This document shows, piece after piece, positions 1 through 7,748 of a stretch of DNA of 13,741 bases. Below the pieces are notes generated by a model. That model had not been told where the DNA came from. It did not search any database and worked only from the letters and a program-made list of their open reading frames with translations. The translations under genes were made by a program, and so were the position numbers. Position 1 is the first letter of the stretch; each line of letters begins with the position of its first letter. Origin of the DNA: CAZUTK01 sp964623265 (GTDB taxonomy: Bacteria > Electryoneota > B3-LCP); the NCBI GenBank assembly GCA_964623265.1, contig CAZUTK010000070.1, positions 1 to 13,741 of the forward strand, in the 5' to 3' direction.

Positions 1-581
1 AAACGGCGGTGGAAGATCTCTTCGTAATGGGCTTTACCCTGCCGGGTGATTTTCACCCCTTTAATCTCGTTTTCGGCGAGCGCCGGGACGTTGACATTCA
101 AGAAGACACCTCGAGGCAAATGAAAATCCGCAAATTTTCTTGCGAGACCCGCTGCGAAACGCGCGGCGACGTCGAATGCTTTGCTGGTGAACGAAGTCAG
201 GGAAACGGCGAACGAGGAGACATTGTTGATGCTCCCTTCCGTCGCCGCGGAAACGGTGCCGGAATAGATGATGTTGATGCCGGTGTTCGATCCCTGATTG
301 ATGCCCGAAATAATTAGGTCCGGCTTGCGTTCCATCAGGGCGCTGATGGCTAATTTCACGCAGTCCGCCGGAGTGCCGCTGACCGCCCAACCGAAGAATT
401 CGCCGTTTTTATAATACTCTTTCGCCCGCAAAGGATCCGAAATCGTGATGGCGTGTCCTACGGCGGACTGCTCTTTTTCCGGCGCCACCACGGTGATGTC
501 TGCGAATTTTCCGATTTCCTGCGCCAGAGCCGCCAGACCGGGAGCGTAGATACCATCGTCATTGGATAGAAGTACGCGCAT
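1..581 (-). CDS. surE: 5'/3'-nucleotidase SurE, 3' end cut by window
   Basis: SurE is a metal-dependent phosphatase that removes phosphate from nucleoside 5'- or 3'-monophosphates, in stationary-phase survival and nucleotide salvage. The reading frame starts with ATG at 581 and is still open at base 1. About 193 of the usual ~250 residues are visible. The N-terminus MRVLLSNDDG carries the metal-binding Asp pair (residues 8-9). EKEQSAVGHAIT supplies the conserved Ser of the metal site, and SGINQGSNTG followed by YSGTVSAATEG is the family signature around the active-site Asn. It starts 15 nt after the accD stop, so it is probably the distal gene of the same transcript. No SD precedes the ATG; the upstream bases are A/T-rich (AACGTAAATAAT). 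Identification is secure. Only the C-terminal oligomerisation region is missing. Confidence 0.95.
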   Translation of the reverse strand, partial: MRVLLSNDDGIYAPGLAALAQEIGKFADITVVAPEKEQSAVGHAITISDPLRAKEYYKNGEFFGWAVSGTPADCVKLAISALMERKPDLIISGINQGSNTGINIIYSGTVSAATEGSINNVSSFAVSLTSFTSKAFDVAARFAAGLARKFADFHLPRGVFLNVNVPALAENEIKGVKITRQGKAHYEEIFHRR

Positions 582-596
582 ATTATTTACGTTCGA

Positions 597-1439
597 TTAG
601 TCGCATAAATGTTTTAGCAACAAACTGACCGTCTGTTTCATCAGGGTTCGATCTACGATCATATCCAAGAAGCCGTGCTTCAGCAGAAATTCCGCACGCT
701 GAAAGCCCGGCGGTAAATCCTGACCAATTGTCTGCTTGATCACGCGGGGACCAGCGAAACCGATCAAGGCACCCGGTTCCGCGATGATCACGTCTCCCAG
801 CATCGAGAAGCTGGCGGTCGTTCCGCCGGTGGTGGGATGCGTCAAGATCGAAATGAAGGGGAGCTTTTCCTGCGAGAACTCCGCCAGTGCGCAGGCGGTT
901 TTTGCCATTTGCATGAGGCTGAACATCCCTTCCTGCATCCGCATTCCGCCGGAAGCGCTGACCAGAACCAGTGGATGCCTGCCTTCCTTCGCGCGGGCGA
1001 TTGCCCGCGATATTTTTTCTCCCACAACGGATCCGACGCTTCCGCCGAAAAAGTCGAAGTCCATCACTCCGAAGATGATTTTTCGTTCGTTCAGGAGGCC
1101 GACGCCGGTGCGGATCGCTTCGTTGATTCCGGTCTTTTTTCGCGCAGCTTGGAGACGATCAATATAGCGTTTGCTGTCTCTGAATTTTAGAGGATCCGTC
1201 GAGATCAGATCCGCATTGAATTCGCGAAACGAGCCTTCATCCAGAAGTAGCTCGATGTAGTCGCGGCTGCCGATGCGGAAATGAAATCTGCACTTCTGAC
1301 AGACGAAATGATGCTTCTGCAGCTCCTTGCGGAAGATGATTTCGCCGCAGTTCTCGCATTTAAGCCATAGACCGTCCGGTACGTCGGCTCTCTCTTTGGG
1401 AGTTAATCCTTTTTTTGATTTCTGAAACCAGGCGGACAT
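597..1439 (-). CDS. accD: Acetyl-CoA carboxylase carboxyltransferase subunit beta
   Basis: AccD is the beta half of the carboxyltransferase that, with AccA, moves the carboxyl group from biotin to acetyl-CoA to give malonyl-CoA, the first committed step of fatty acid synthesis. It acts in the cytoplasm. The 280-residue length is typical. The N-terminus MSAWFQKSKKG is followed by VPDGLW and a four-Cys zinc ribbon (C28, C31, C47, C50). The crotonase-fold core has FFGGSVGSVVGEKISRA, SASGGMRMQEG and HPTTGGTTASF, the usual glycine-rich CoA and oxyanion segments, then GFAGPRVI. It lies 40 nt after rimI and 15 nt before surE on the same strand. accA is not in the window. The nearest SD-like AAGG is 14 nt from the ATG, probably too far to act; the immediate leader is A/T-rich. 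Confidence 0.97.
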   Translation of the reverse strand: MSAWFQKSKKGLTPKERADVPDGLWLKCENCGEIIFRKELQKHHFVCQKCRFHFRIGSRDYIELLLDEGSFREFNADLISTDPLKFRDSKRYIDRLQAARKKTGINEAIRTGVGLLNERKIIFGVMDFDFFGGSVGSVVGEKISRAIARAKEGRHPLVLVSASGGMRMQEGMFSLMQMAKTACALAEFSQEKLPFISILTHPTTGGTTASFSMLGDVIIAEPGALIGFAGPRVIKQTIGQDLPPGFQRAEFLLKHGFLDMIVDRTLMKQTVSLLLKHLCD

Positions 1440-1479
1440 ATTTTATATCTCAACCTTCACCGGATCGAATCCATCCTCT

Positions 1480-1950
1480 TCAACCTACTCTTTTCACTAA
1501 TATGAAGGCGTCTTCGCCGTCGGGATAGTACTTTCTACGCACGGCTAACGGTGCAAAACCGAAATTAAAATAGAGTCTTTGCGCGGCGATATTCGATGTT
1601 CGGACTTCCAGGAAGAATTCCACGACACCATTCTGAATTGAGCGGGTTATAAAGCGGTCAAGCAGAGCTCCGGCGATTCCCCGGCAGCGCCAGGCGGGAT
1701 CCACCGCAAGATTCAAAATATGCGCCTCATCCGCAATGGTTTGAACGATTAAATAGCCCACGATCTTCCCATTCTTCACCGCCGCTTCCCCGCTGACGGT
1801 CGCCAGCTCAAGACAATCTCTCAGGCTGTTTTCACTCCAGGGAGCTTTGAAAATCTGTAACTCTAAATAAGACAGTTCCTGCGCATCCTGAGGGGTCAGC
1901 GGACGGAATTCGCAGCCGAGAATATCTTTTTTTTTACAGGGTGAGTTCAT
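1480..1950 (-). CDS. rimI: RimI-like GNAT N-acetyltransferase (ribosomal protein bS18 alanine type)
   Basis: This is a GNAT-fold acetyltransferase resembling RimI, which acetylates the N-terminal alanine of ribosomal protein bS18 using acetyl-CoA. The length is 156 residues. The acetyl-CoA pyrophosphate loop is RCRGIAG (88-94), after the strand ILNLAVDP. LEVRTSN (114-120) contains the conserved Glu. AAQRLYFNFGF and RRKYYPDGEDA (through about residue 148) are the usual RimI C-terminal signature. I chose ATG at 1950 because it overlaps the folP stop as ATGA, a standard coupling arrangement. A GTG at 1977 would add nine residues inside folP and is less likely. A run of nine A bases encodes Lys6-Lys8, so this end is prone to slippage or sequencing error. 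Substrate is inferred from family only; a tsaB neighbour, common for rimI, is absent here. Confidence 0.86.
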   Translation of the reverse strand: MNSPCKKKDILGCEFRPLTPQDAQELSYLELQIFKAPWSENSLRDCLELATVSGEAAVKNGKIVGYLIVQTIADEAHILNLAVDPAWRCRGIAGALLDRFITRSIQNGVVEFFLEVRTSNIAAQRLYFNFGFAPLAVRRKYYPDGEDAFILVKRVG

Positions 1951-2816
1951 TCCGCTCGCACCGAAGCTTCGCTGCACCGTTGCACGACTTCCACGACTTC
2001 TCGAATGGGTCCCACATCGTGGACTCGCAGGATATCCGCTCCGTTCATAGTCGCCACTGCTGCGGCGGCGGCTGTACCGAATAAACGTTCTTGAGGCGGA
2101 CGGTTCAAGAGCTTTCCTAAAAAGGCTTTTCGAGAAGGTCCCACCAGCAACGGGCCTAGATCCGAAAACTCCGACAATCTCGCGAGCAATTCAAAATTGT
2201 CCTCCAACCGTTTGCCGAAGCCGATGCCGGGATCCACCAAAATCCGGTCGCGATCAATTCCCGCATCGAGCAGGAACGCGATCCGTTCCTCCAAGAACGA
2301 TCTGATTTCTGCAATCAAATTATCGTAATGCGGATGGTCCTGCATGGTTTTCGGTTCCCCCTGCATATGCATCAGCACCACCGCAGCTTCAGAAGCCCGT
2401 AATACATTCAGCATTTCGGGATCGAACCGGAGAGCGGAGATGTCATTGAGAAGGACGGCTCCTGCCTCCAACGCTGCGGCGGCGACGCCGGCTTTGGTCG
2501 TGTCAATGGAGATCGGCACATCGCAGACCGAACGCAGAGCTTTTAGCACAGGAAGCACACGCCGCAGTTCCTCTTCAAGCGGCACCGGATCCGATCCGGG
2601 TCGGGAAGACTCGCCGCCGATATCTATGAAATCCGCGCCGTCCGCCGCCATGCGCAGAGCGTGTTCGACCGCTGCGTCCGGATTCAGGAATTTTCCCCCG
2701 TCAGAAAAGGAATCCGGCGTTACATTCAGAATGCCCATAATGAACGGGCGCCCGTTCCGCTGAAAGACTCGTGTGCCGGCTCGAAACGTCTTCTTTTGAG
2801 CAGAATACCCTTCCAT
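1947..2816 (-). CDS. folP: Dihydropteroate synthase
   Basis: FolP joins 7,8-dihydropterin pyrophosphate and p-aminobenzoate to form dihydropteroate in folate synthesis. It is a cytoplasmic TIM-barrel enzyme and the sulfonamide target. The 289-residue protein has the full motif set: ILNVTPDSFSDGG (29-41), DIGGESSRPG (65-74), SIDT (103-106), NDIS (124-127), DPGIGFGK (195-202), GPSRK (226-230) and the C-terminal RVHDV (264-268). No key residue appears to be missing. The ATG lies 2 nt after the stop of the TPR gene, and the stop overlaps the rimI start, so translation is probably coupled on both sides. There is no SD; ACAACTGAAG directly precedes the ATG. folE lies two genes upstream on the same strand. 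folB, folK and folC are not in the window. Confidence 0.97.
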   Translation of the reverse strand: MEGYSAQKKTFRAGTRVFQRNGRPFIMGILNVTPDSFSDGGKFLNPDAAVEHALRMAADGADFIDIGGESSRPGSDPVPLEEELRRVLPVLKALRSVCDVPISIDTTKAGVAAAALEAGAVLLNDISALRFDPEMLNVLRASEAAVVLMHMQGEPKTMQDHPHYDNLIAEIRSFLEERIAFLLDAGIDRDRILVDPGIGFGKRLEDNFELLARLSEFSDLGPLLVGPSRKAFLGKLLNRPPQERLFGTAAAAAVATMNGADILRVHDVGPIREVVEVVQRCSEASVRAE

Positions 2817-2818
2817 CT

Positions 2819-4330
2819 TCAGTTCAGTTGTTCGTTAGCGCCACCCAACGACAAGAAATATTCCCGCGCCTTTTGTCCGAAAGCGTCGTCGTCTCCGTCG
2901 CGTTCTTCCCAGCGTTTCTTAAAGAAAAGTTTTGCGCGGGCGGTGTCTCCTTTTTCCTTATAAATTAAACCCATATAATAATAGCAATTCACAGGCGCTT
3001 TCATCCCTTGAATTTCGCGAAATCGTTCGAGGGCACGATCAAAATTCTGTTCGCGATAGTCCAGCACGCCGAGGTTGTAGATTACAATCACATTGCGCGG
3101 ATCTTTCGCGAGAATCTGTTCATAGGTTTGACGAGCCCTTTTCAGGTTCCCTTTTTTCAATTCCAGCGATCCCGACTTCAGCAGGAGGTCGAAAGAATCC
3201 GGATGAATTCTAAGACCTTGGCGGATCCTTCGGTGCGCTCCTCCCGCATCGCCCTTTTCCACGAGTAAATCCGCCAGGGCGATCCTCGCGCGTTCACAGG
3301 AAGGATCCAATCGCACGGCTTCTTTCAGCAGCGCCTCGGGCGTCTTCAACCGCAAATCCAGCAGCCGCTCCGGATGGAGCCTCGCCAACCCATCCAGCGC
3401 GGCAACATTTTGGGGATCTTTCGCCCAGACGATCTTCAGCGCGGCTTCCGCTCTATCCCATTCCAGACGACGCAGATGAAACAACCCCAGCGTCAGGAGC
3501 GCTTCCGTTGAACCGGAATCAGTTTTTGCGGAATTCAGCAAGATGGCGTGGGCGTGATCCGCTTCGCTCCCTAACTCCAGGCACCTCGCAAGCAGCAACT
3601 GCGCGGGTACGAATGTCGAATCTTGATTAAGCGCTTGTACTGCCAGGGAATATGTCTTTTGCAATTCAAGCGAATCGGAATGCGCAGACCTCAATTCGTA
3701 CAGGCCTCGATAATATGAAATCAGAGTCTCGGGTTGCGGGCTCCTCTGAAATGGATCTGCCGGCGCGCGATGTTCGTTGCAATCATTCAGAATATACTCG
3801 GCGAGCGCAGCGGAAACCGGTACTAAATCCGCAGTAATCCGAAAGGGATTTATTTTCTGGCGATTTTTAGAATCCAGCCGGCAGGTGATGTTTGAAGAAG
3901 CTGAGTCATAGTTCGAAAGGACAACATAAACGTGATAGCCGGCACGAACGAGCGCATCTTGCGGAAGATGTGATTCTTCAACAAAGTCCTCCCACGGGTT
4001 CACCACGGCATTCGGCAAAGTGCGTCTGATGCGCCGTATGGTCAGGTCTGCGCAGGCTGTATTCGTCCAACTTGCAGCAGTGCCATTTTCCGCGATAATT
4101 GCGATTCTGATCGGTGCGAGTTTGGGAGGAGTTTGCAGCCAGATCAGAGCATACACAAGAAGAAATAACGAGGGTGCAAGAAAACGCCATCGGCGATAAA
4201 CGCCGCGCGTCAGAGTATCGCCCAGTCTGTAAACGTATTCCCAGATGAAGAGAAAGGCGATGGTCGTCACGATCCAGACTGCAAATCCGCCCGGCACCTC
4301 CCCGTTCAGAAACTGCCAGATATCCGCCAT
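2819..4330 (-). CDS. Two-pass membrane protein with TPR repeats; possible TolB_N/FlgO-like domain
   Basis: I do not recognise a named family for this 503-residue protein. Two hydrophobic segments (about 14-34 and 50-66) flank a positive loop (RRWR), placing the loop inside and both ends outside if the positive-inside rule holds. Residues ~72-182 show alternating strands and helices (RIAIIA; helix ADLTIRRIRRTL; GYHVYVVLS; FRITADLVPVSAALAEYIL). This order resembles the TolB N-terminal/FlgO domain often fused to TPR proteins; that is my inference from pattern. Residues ~205-475 are tetratricopeptide repeats, with clear units such as ALADLLVEKGDAGGAHRRI, YNLGVLDYREQNFDRAL and YYMGLIYKEKGDTARAKLFF. 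A periplasmic scaffold or assembly role is plausible. It sits 118 nt after folE and 2 nt before folP, with possible own promoter upstream. Confidence 0.8.
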   Translation of the reverse strand: MADIWQFLNGEVPGGFAVWIVTTIAFLFIWEYVYRLGDTLTRGVYRRWRFLAPSLFLLVYALIWLQTPPKLAPIRIAIIAENGTAASWTNTACADLTIRRIRRTLPNAVVNPWEDFVEESHLPQDALVRAGYHVYVVLSNYDSASSNITCRLDSKNRQKINPFRITADLVPVSAALAEYILNDCNEHRAPADPFQRSPQPETLISYYRGLYELRSAHSDSLELQKTYSLAVQALNQDSTFVPAQLLLARCLELGSEADHAHAILLNSAKTDSGSTEALLTLGLFHLRRLEWDRAEAALKIVWAKDPQNVAALDGLARLHPERLLDLRLKTPEALLKEAVRLDPSCERARIALADLLVEKGDAGGAHRRIRQGLRIHPDSFDLLLKSGSLELKKGNLKRARQTYEQILAKDPRNVIVIYNLGVLDYREQNFDRALERFREIQGMKAPVNCYYYMGLIYKEKGDTARAKLFFKKRWEERDGDDDAFGQKAREYFLSLGGANEQLN

Positions 4331-4355
4331 GACTCTCGGAATTCCAAGAAACTTC

Positions 4356-4363
4356 CAAAATTA
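4356..4363 (-). promoter_or_regulatory. Possible -7 element (TAATTTTG) upstream of the TPR gene
   Basis: On the minus strand TAATTTTG lies 25 nt before the ATG at 4330. It matches the TAnnTTTG -7 consensus described for Bacteroidota primary sigma factors and is identical to the octamer inside the rpsU promoter. No convincing TTG -33 element lies at the expected distance, so this is a weak call. Confidence 0.3.
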
Positions 4364-4390
4364 CTAAAAAAATAAGCGATCCGAAATCGC
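4362..4390 (-). terminator. Candidate intrinsic terminator after folE
   Basis: Reading the minus strand, GCGAT-TTCGG-ATCGC (4390-4376) forms a perfect 5-bp stem, followed at once by TTATTTTTTTAG. The layout is that of a Rho-independent terminator about 60 nt past the folE stop, though the stem is short. It could split the fol cluster or act as an attenuator before the TPR gene. The rest of the 118-nt gap (4331-4448) shows only a CAGCAGT direct repeat at 4392 and 4402, spaced exactly 10 bp. Confidence 0.5.
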
Positions 4391-4448
4391 GCAGCAGTTG
4401 TCAGCAGTGATCCTAAAAATATGGGATTTGCATGTTCCGCAAAGCAGA

Positions 4449-5027
4449 TTAAAACGTCGTCCCTCTGTCGCCCATCAGCATCAGTGCTTCGAGGCGTGTG
4501 GCTTCCTTGCGCATATATCCGCGCATACTGGAGGTGACCGTCCAGGCGCCGGCTTTTTTGACGCCCCTCATTGCGGTGCACAGGTGCTGTGCGCGGATTA
4601 CGACGAAAACACCCAGCGGTTTTAAAACCTGCATCAGCGTTTCCGCGATATCCGTCGTCATCCGTTCTTGCAGTTGAGGGCGTTTCGACATCAATTCCAC
4701 GATGCGGGCTAGTGACGAAAATCCGGTTACGCGGTTGTTATCCGGAATATAGGCGATGGAAACCGTCCCCCAGAAGGGCAACAGGTGATGTTCGCACATC
4801 GAATAAAAGGGAATATCGCGCATTAAAATCATTTCATCCTGATTTTTCGTCGTGAAAATCGCGATTTCAGGTTCGATATCCACACCTACGCCGGCGAAGA
4901 TCTCCTCGTATGTATCCGCCACACGCTCGGGTGTTTTCTGTAAGCCTTCCCTGTCGGGATCTTCTCCGATGGCGATGATCAGGTCCCGCACCGCCGCCAT
5001 AATCTTCTTGCGATCCACCATCATCAT
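4449..5027 (-). CDS. folE: GTP cyclohydrolase I
   Basis: FolE (type IA, zinc-dependent) converts GTP to 7,8-dihydroneopterin triphosphate and formate, the first step of folate synthesis (also used for queuosine). From the chosen start the protein has 192 residues, close to the usual length. GEDPDREGLQKTPERVADTY (21-40) is the N-terminal signature. Zinc ligands are C78 and H81 in SMCEHH and C150 in HLCTAMRG. GFSSLARIV and KRPQLQERMT complete the active site. An ATG at 5096 would give a 215-residue form, but its extra residues overlap the PEGA gene and lack family character. The start is one of three consecutive ATG codons (5027, 5024, 5021), 16 nt after the PEGA stop. Upstream bases CCGAGAAA give at best a weak SD. 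A terminator-like hairpin lies downstream. Confidence 0.96.
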   Translation of the reverse strand: MMMVDRKKIMAAVRDLIIAIGEDPDREGLQKTPERVADTYEEIFAGVGVDIEPEIAIFTTKNQDEMILMRDIPFYSMCEHHLLPFWGTVSIAYIPDNNRVTGFSSLARIVELMSKRPQLQERMTTDIAETLMQVLKPLGVFVVIRAQHLCTAMRGVKKAGAWTVTSSMRGYMRKEATRLEALMLMGDRGTTF

Positions 5028-5043
5028 TTTCTCGGGGTTTGAT

Positions 5044-5724
5044 CTACAGATTCGGCGCGCCCTCGTCAGCGGTAGAATCCTTCGGAAGCAAAACAAAAGA
5101 TAAGGTAATGGATTTCCCCCCTCCTAAATCTACTTTTCGAATCGGATCCCCCTCGATCCGATAACCCGGTTTCACCACCGTGACGACGTGCTCACCCGCG
5201 GGAATTTCCGCGAGTGTCGCGTTGGTATAAAGATCGAGTGGATTGGTGTCCAGGATGATCTGCGCATCCGGGACATTGCATTCGACGATGATCGTTCCAT
5301 TGGGTTGATGCAGGATAGAGTACAAGCCGACGACGATGAGCAGGATGACGACTGCCGAGAGCAATAGGACGATCTTCATCCGCTTCTTAGCGACGTCTGG
5401 ATCTTCCAGCACTTCGTCGAACAAGCGCTCGCTTAGAGCGGCTTCATCTTCCGGAACCCAGTCCACTTCACCGTCTTCGCGGACGATTTCCCGATATCCG
5501 GGACGATTTTGGTAGTATTTTCTGATTTCCTCTTGATAGATTTTGCGGCGTTTTTCCGCTTCCTCGTTCAATGTACGAGCCGATTCATGCCGCTCCTGGT
5601 GCCGGCGCCGCAATCTGTCGCGCTCCTCGATTTCCTTCCTGATCTGTCGTCGGAGCTCGTCGTCGTTTTCGGGTGTGGATCCGTTTGACATGTTTCGCGA
5701 TTGTCTATAGGCAGGGTACTGCAT
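5044..5724 (-). CDS. Single-pass membrane protein with charged coiled coil and extracytoplasmic PEGA domain
   Basis: This 226-residue protein is not a recognised named family. Residues ~20-70 are extremely charged (ELRRQIRKEIEERDRLRRRH and similar) and look helical or coiled-coil. One hydrophobic segment (~118-138, IVLLLSAVVILLIVVGLYSIL) follows the basic AKKRMK, giving N-in/C-out topology. Residues ~143-212 fit the PEGA domain: GTIIVECNVPDAQIILDTNP, IPAGEHVVTVVKPGY and a final beta strand. PEGA domains are usually surface or wall-associated and of unknown ligand. The first ATG (5724) overlaps the ftsH stop as TAATG. A second in-frame ATG at 5691 starts a more natural-looking MSNGSTPENDDEL, so the true N-terminus is uncertain. 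It ends 16 nt before folE. The position directly after ftsH suggests a membrane partner or adaptor of that protease, but nothing in the sequence proves it. Confidence 0.85.
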   Translation of the reverse strand: MQYPAYRQSRNMSNGSTPENDDELRRQIRKEIEERDRLRRRHQERHESARTLNEEAEKRRKIYQEEIRKYYQNRPGYREIVREDGEVDWVPEDEAALSERLFDEVLEDPDVAKKRMKIVLLLSAVVILLIVVGLYSILHQPNGTIIVECNVPDAQIILDTNPLDLYTNATLAEIPAGEHVVTVVKPGYRIEGDPIRKVDLGGGKSITLSFVLLPKDSTADEGAPNL

Positions 5725-7739
5725 TATGCAGATGCGGGTGACGGTTCTTCGCTGCCCGACGGGATGATGCTCTTTTTCGCGGAAGCGCGACCGGCTTTTT
5801 CCTTCTTTTTCTCAGCGTCGTCACTCGGTTTCGCTGCTTCCACTTCCTGGAGCGGTTTGCCCTCCAGTATGGCGTCAATTTCCTCACCGTCAAGTATCTC
5901 GCGCTCCAGAAGGGCTTCCGCCAAGCGAACTAATTTGTCGGAATTTTCCTGTAAAATCGTTTCCGCTCGGTGAGCGGCTTCCATGACGATTCTGCGGACT
6001 TCGTTGTCAATTTCAATGGCAGTCTTTTCGCTGTAATCGCGATGTTTAGCGATTTCCCGCCCAAGGAAAATCTCTTCTTCTTTCTTGCCGAAAGTCAGAG
6101 GTCCCAGTTTTTCAGACATCCCCCATTCGCAGACCATCTTTCGAGCGATTTCCGTGGCGCGTTCGATATCGTTGCCCGCGCCGGTGGTCAGCTGGTTGAA
6201 AATGAGCGATTCGGCGGCTCTTCCCCCCAGCAGATGAGTCAAGACCGCCTGCAGGTAATCGCGGGAATAATTATGCTTTTCGTCAATAGGCAGAAAATGC
6301 GTGAGTCCCAGCGCTCGACCGCGAGGGATGATCGTTACCTTGTGCACAGGATCCGCTCCCGGCACCAGCTTGGATACCAGCACATGCCCGGCTTCATGAT
6401 AAGCCGTGGTGCGCTTTTCATCTTCGCTGATCAGCAGGCTTTTGCGTTCCGCCCCCATCATCACCTTGTCCTTCGCCTCTTCCAAATCCTCCATATTGAC
6501 CCGGTCCGCATTACGTTTGGCGGCGATCAGGGCGGCTTCATTGACCAGATTGGCGAGCTCAGCGCCAGCTAAGCCCGGAGTGCCCTTTGCCAGGACTTTC
6601 AGATCCACGTCATCGTCTAATGGGATTTTTCGGGTGTGCACTTTCAGGATTCCTTCGCGGCCGCGCACATCGGGGCGATCTACGACGATCTGGCGGTCAA
6701 AACGCCCGGGTCGCATCAGGGCAGGATCTAAGACGTCGGGACGATTGGTGGCGGCGATCAGGATGACGCCCTCATTCGATTCAAACCCATCCATTTCCAC
6801 TAGGAGCTGGTTTAAGGTTTGTTCCCGTTCGTCATGTCCGCCGCCCAGGCCGGCTCCGCGATGTCTCCCGACGGCATCAATTTCATCAATGAAAATGATG
6901 CAGGGTGCGTTTTTCTTGCCGGTCTCGAAAAGATCTCGAACCCGCGATGCGCCGACTCCGACGAACATTTCCACGAAGTCCGCACCCGACATAGAAAAGA
7001 ACGGCACTCCCGCTTCCCCGGCGACGGCTCGGGCGAGCAAGGTTTTACCGGTTCCTGGAGGTCCCAGCAGTAAAGCTCCGCGAGGAATTCTCCCCCCCAG
7101 TTTCTGGAATTTCTTTGGATCGCGAAGAAATTCGATGATCTCCTGCAATTCCTCCTTGGCTTCATCCGCGCCGGCGACATCGGAAAATGTCACGCGGGGG
7201 TGGTTTTCCGTCAACAGCCGCGCACGGCTCTTGCCGAAAGAAAAGACACCACGCGCGCCGCCTCCCCCCTGCAACCTGCGCATAAAAAAGATCCACAGTC
7301 CGATGAGGATGATCCAGGGAAATATCGCCGTAAAGAAATAGCCCAGGATATTCGTGGCTTTTTCCCGAAATTCGTATTTGACACCCATCCGGTCCCATTC
7401 GTCCAACATCCAGTTCTCGATGAAAGGCAGAATGGTGCGGAAATGGACTTTCTCGGAATTTTCATTAGCGGGATCTTTCAGGTAGATTCCGTGAAACTCC
7501 TTATCCGTGATGTAACCGGATGTGATTTTTCCTTCGGTCAACAGTTCACGGTATTGAGTGTATGGGATGTTCTCTTCTTTCTTCTCGCCGAAATTAAATG
7601 CCTGGGCGATAACAATCGAAGCGACGAAAATTAAGATCCAGAAGGATACGGTTTTGGTCGCTTTCTTCCACTCGAATTTATCATCGGGGTTCGGACGGCG
7701 CCCTAAATTTTTGCGGGGATTTTTATTCTTTGCCGGCAT
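5724..7739 (-). CDS. ftsH: ATP-dependent zinc metalloprotease FtsH
   Basis: FtsH is a hexameric inner-membrane AAA+ protease that extracts and degrades membrane proteins and some soluble regulators. The 671 residues are typical. Transmembrane helices lie at ~32-48 and ~132-153, with the small extracytoplasmic domain between. The AAA module has Walker A GPPGTGKT (226-233), pore loop FVG (259-261), Walker B IIFIDEID (281-288) and the second region of homology RPGRFDR (343-349). The protease domain has HEAGH (448-452) with a third zinc ligand at D524 in TGAGNDIERAT. The C-terminal ~40 residues are low-complexity, charged and Ala/Ser-rich. It starts 9 nt after tilS; the leader GAAGGCGAAAG gives one of the few credible SDs in the window. 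Its stop overlaps the PEGA gene start. All catalytic residues are present. Confidence 0.98.
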   Translation of the reverse strand: MPAKNKNPRKNLGRRPNPDDKFEWKKATKTVSFWILIFVASIVIAQAFNFGEKKEENIPYTQYRELLTEGKITSGYITDKEFHGIYLKDPANENSEKVHFRTILPFIENWMLDEWDRMGVKYEFREKATNILGYFFTAIFPWIILIGLWIFFMRRLQGGGGARGVFSFGKSRARLLTENHPRVTFSDVAGADEAKEELQEIIEFLRDPKKFQKLGGRIPRGALLLGPPGTGKTLLARAVAGEAGVPFFSMSGADFVEMFVGVGASRVRDLFETGKKNAPCIIFIDEIDAVGRHRGAGLGGGHDEREQTLNQLLVEMDGFESNEGVILIAATNRPDVLDPALMRPGRFDRQIVVDRPDVRGREGILKVHTRKIPLDDDVDLKVLAKGTPGLAGAELANLVNEAALIAAKRNADRVNMEDLEEAKDKVMMGAERKSLLISEDEKRTTAYHEAGHVLVSKLVPGADPVHKVTIIPRGRALGLTHFLPIDEKHNYSRDYLQAVLTHLLGGRAAESLIFNQLTTGAGNDIERATEIARKMVCEWGMSEKLGPLTFGKKEEEIFLGREIAKHRDYSEKTAIEIDNEVRRIVMEAAHRAETILQENSDKLVRLAEALLEREILDGEEIDAILEGKPLQEVEAAKPSDDAEKKKEKAGRASAKKSIIPSGSEEPSPASA

Positions 7740-7748
7740 CTTTCGCCT

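Noticed and set aside
1410..1416. Seven-A tract in accD as a frameshift site
   Set aside because: The accD frame is intact and of normal length, with no alternative product in the other frame and no downstream stimulatory structure seen.
1440..1485. Second frame after the rimI end reading VEEDGFDPVKVEI then stop
   Set aside because: It looks protein-like, but rimI already ends at the normal family position and the stretch has no start of its own; probably chance.
6406..7341. Long plus-strand open frame (311 codons) opposite ftsH
   Set aside because: Antisense to the conserved AAA domain of ftsH; low-complexity Ser/Arg/Pro composition and no motif.
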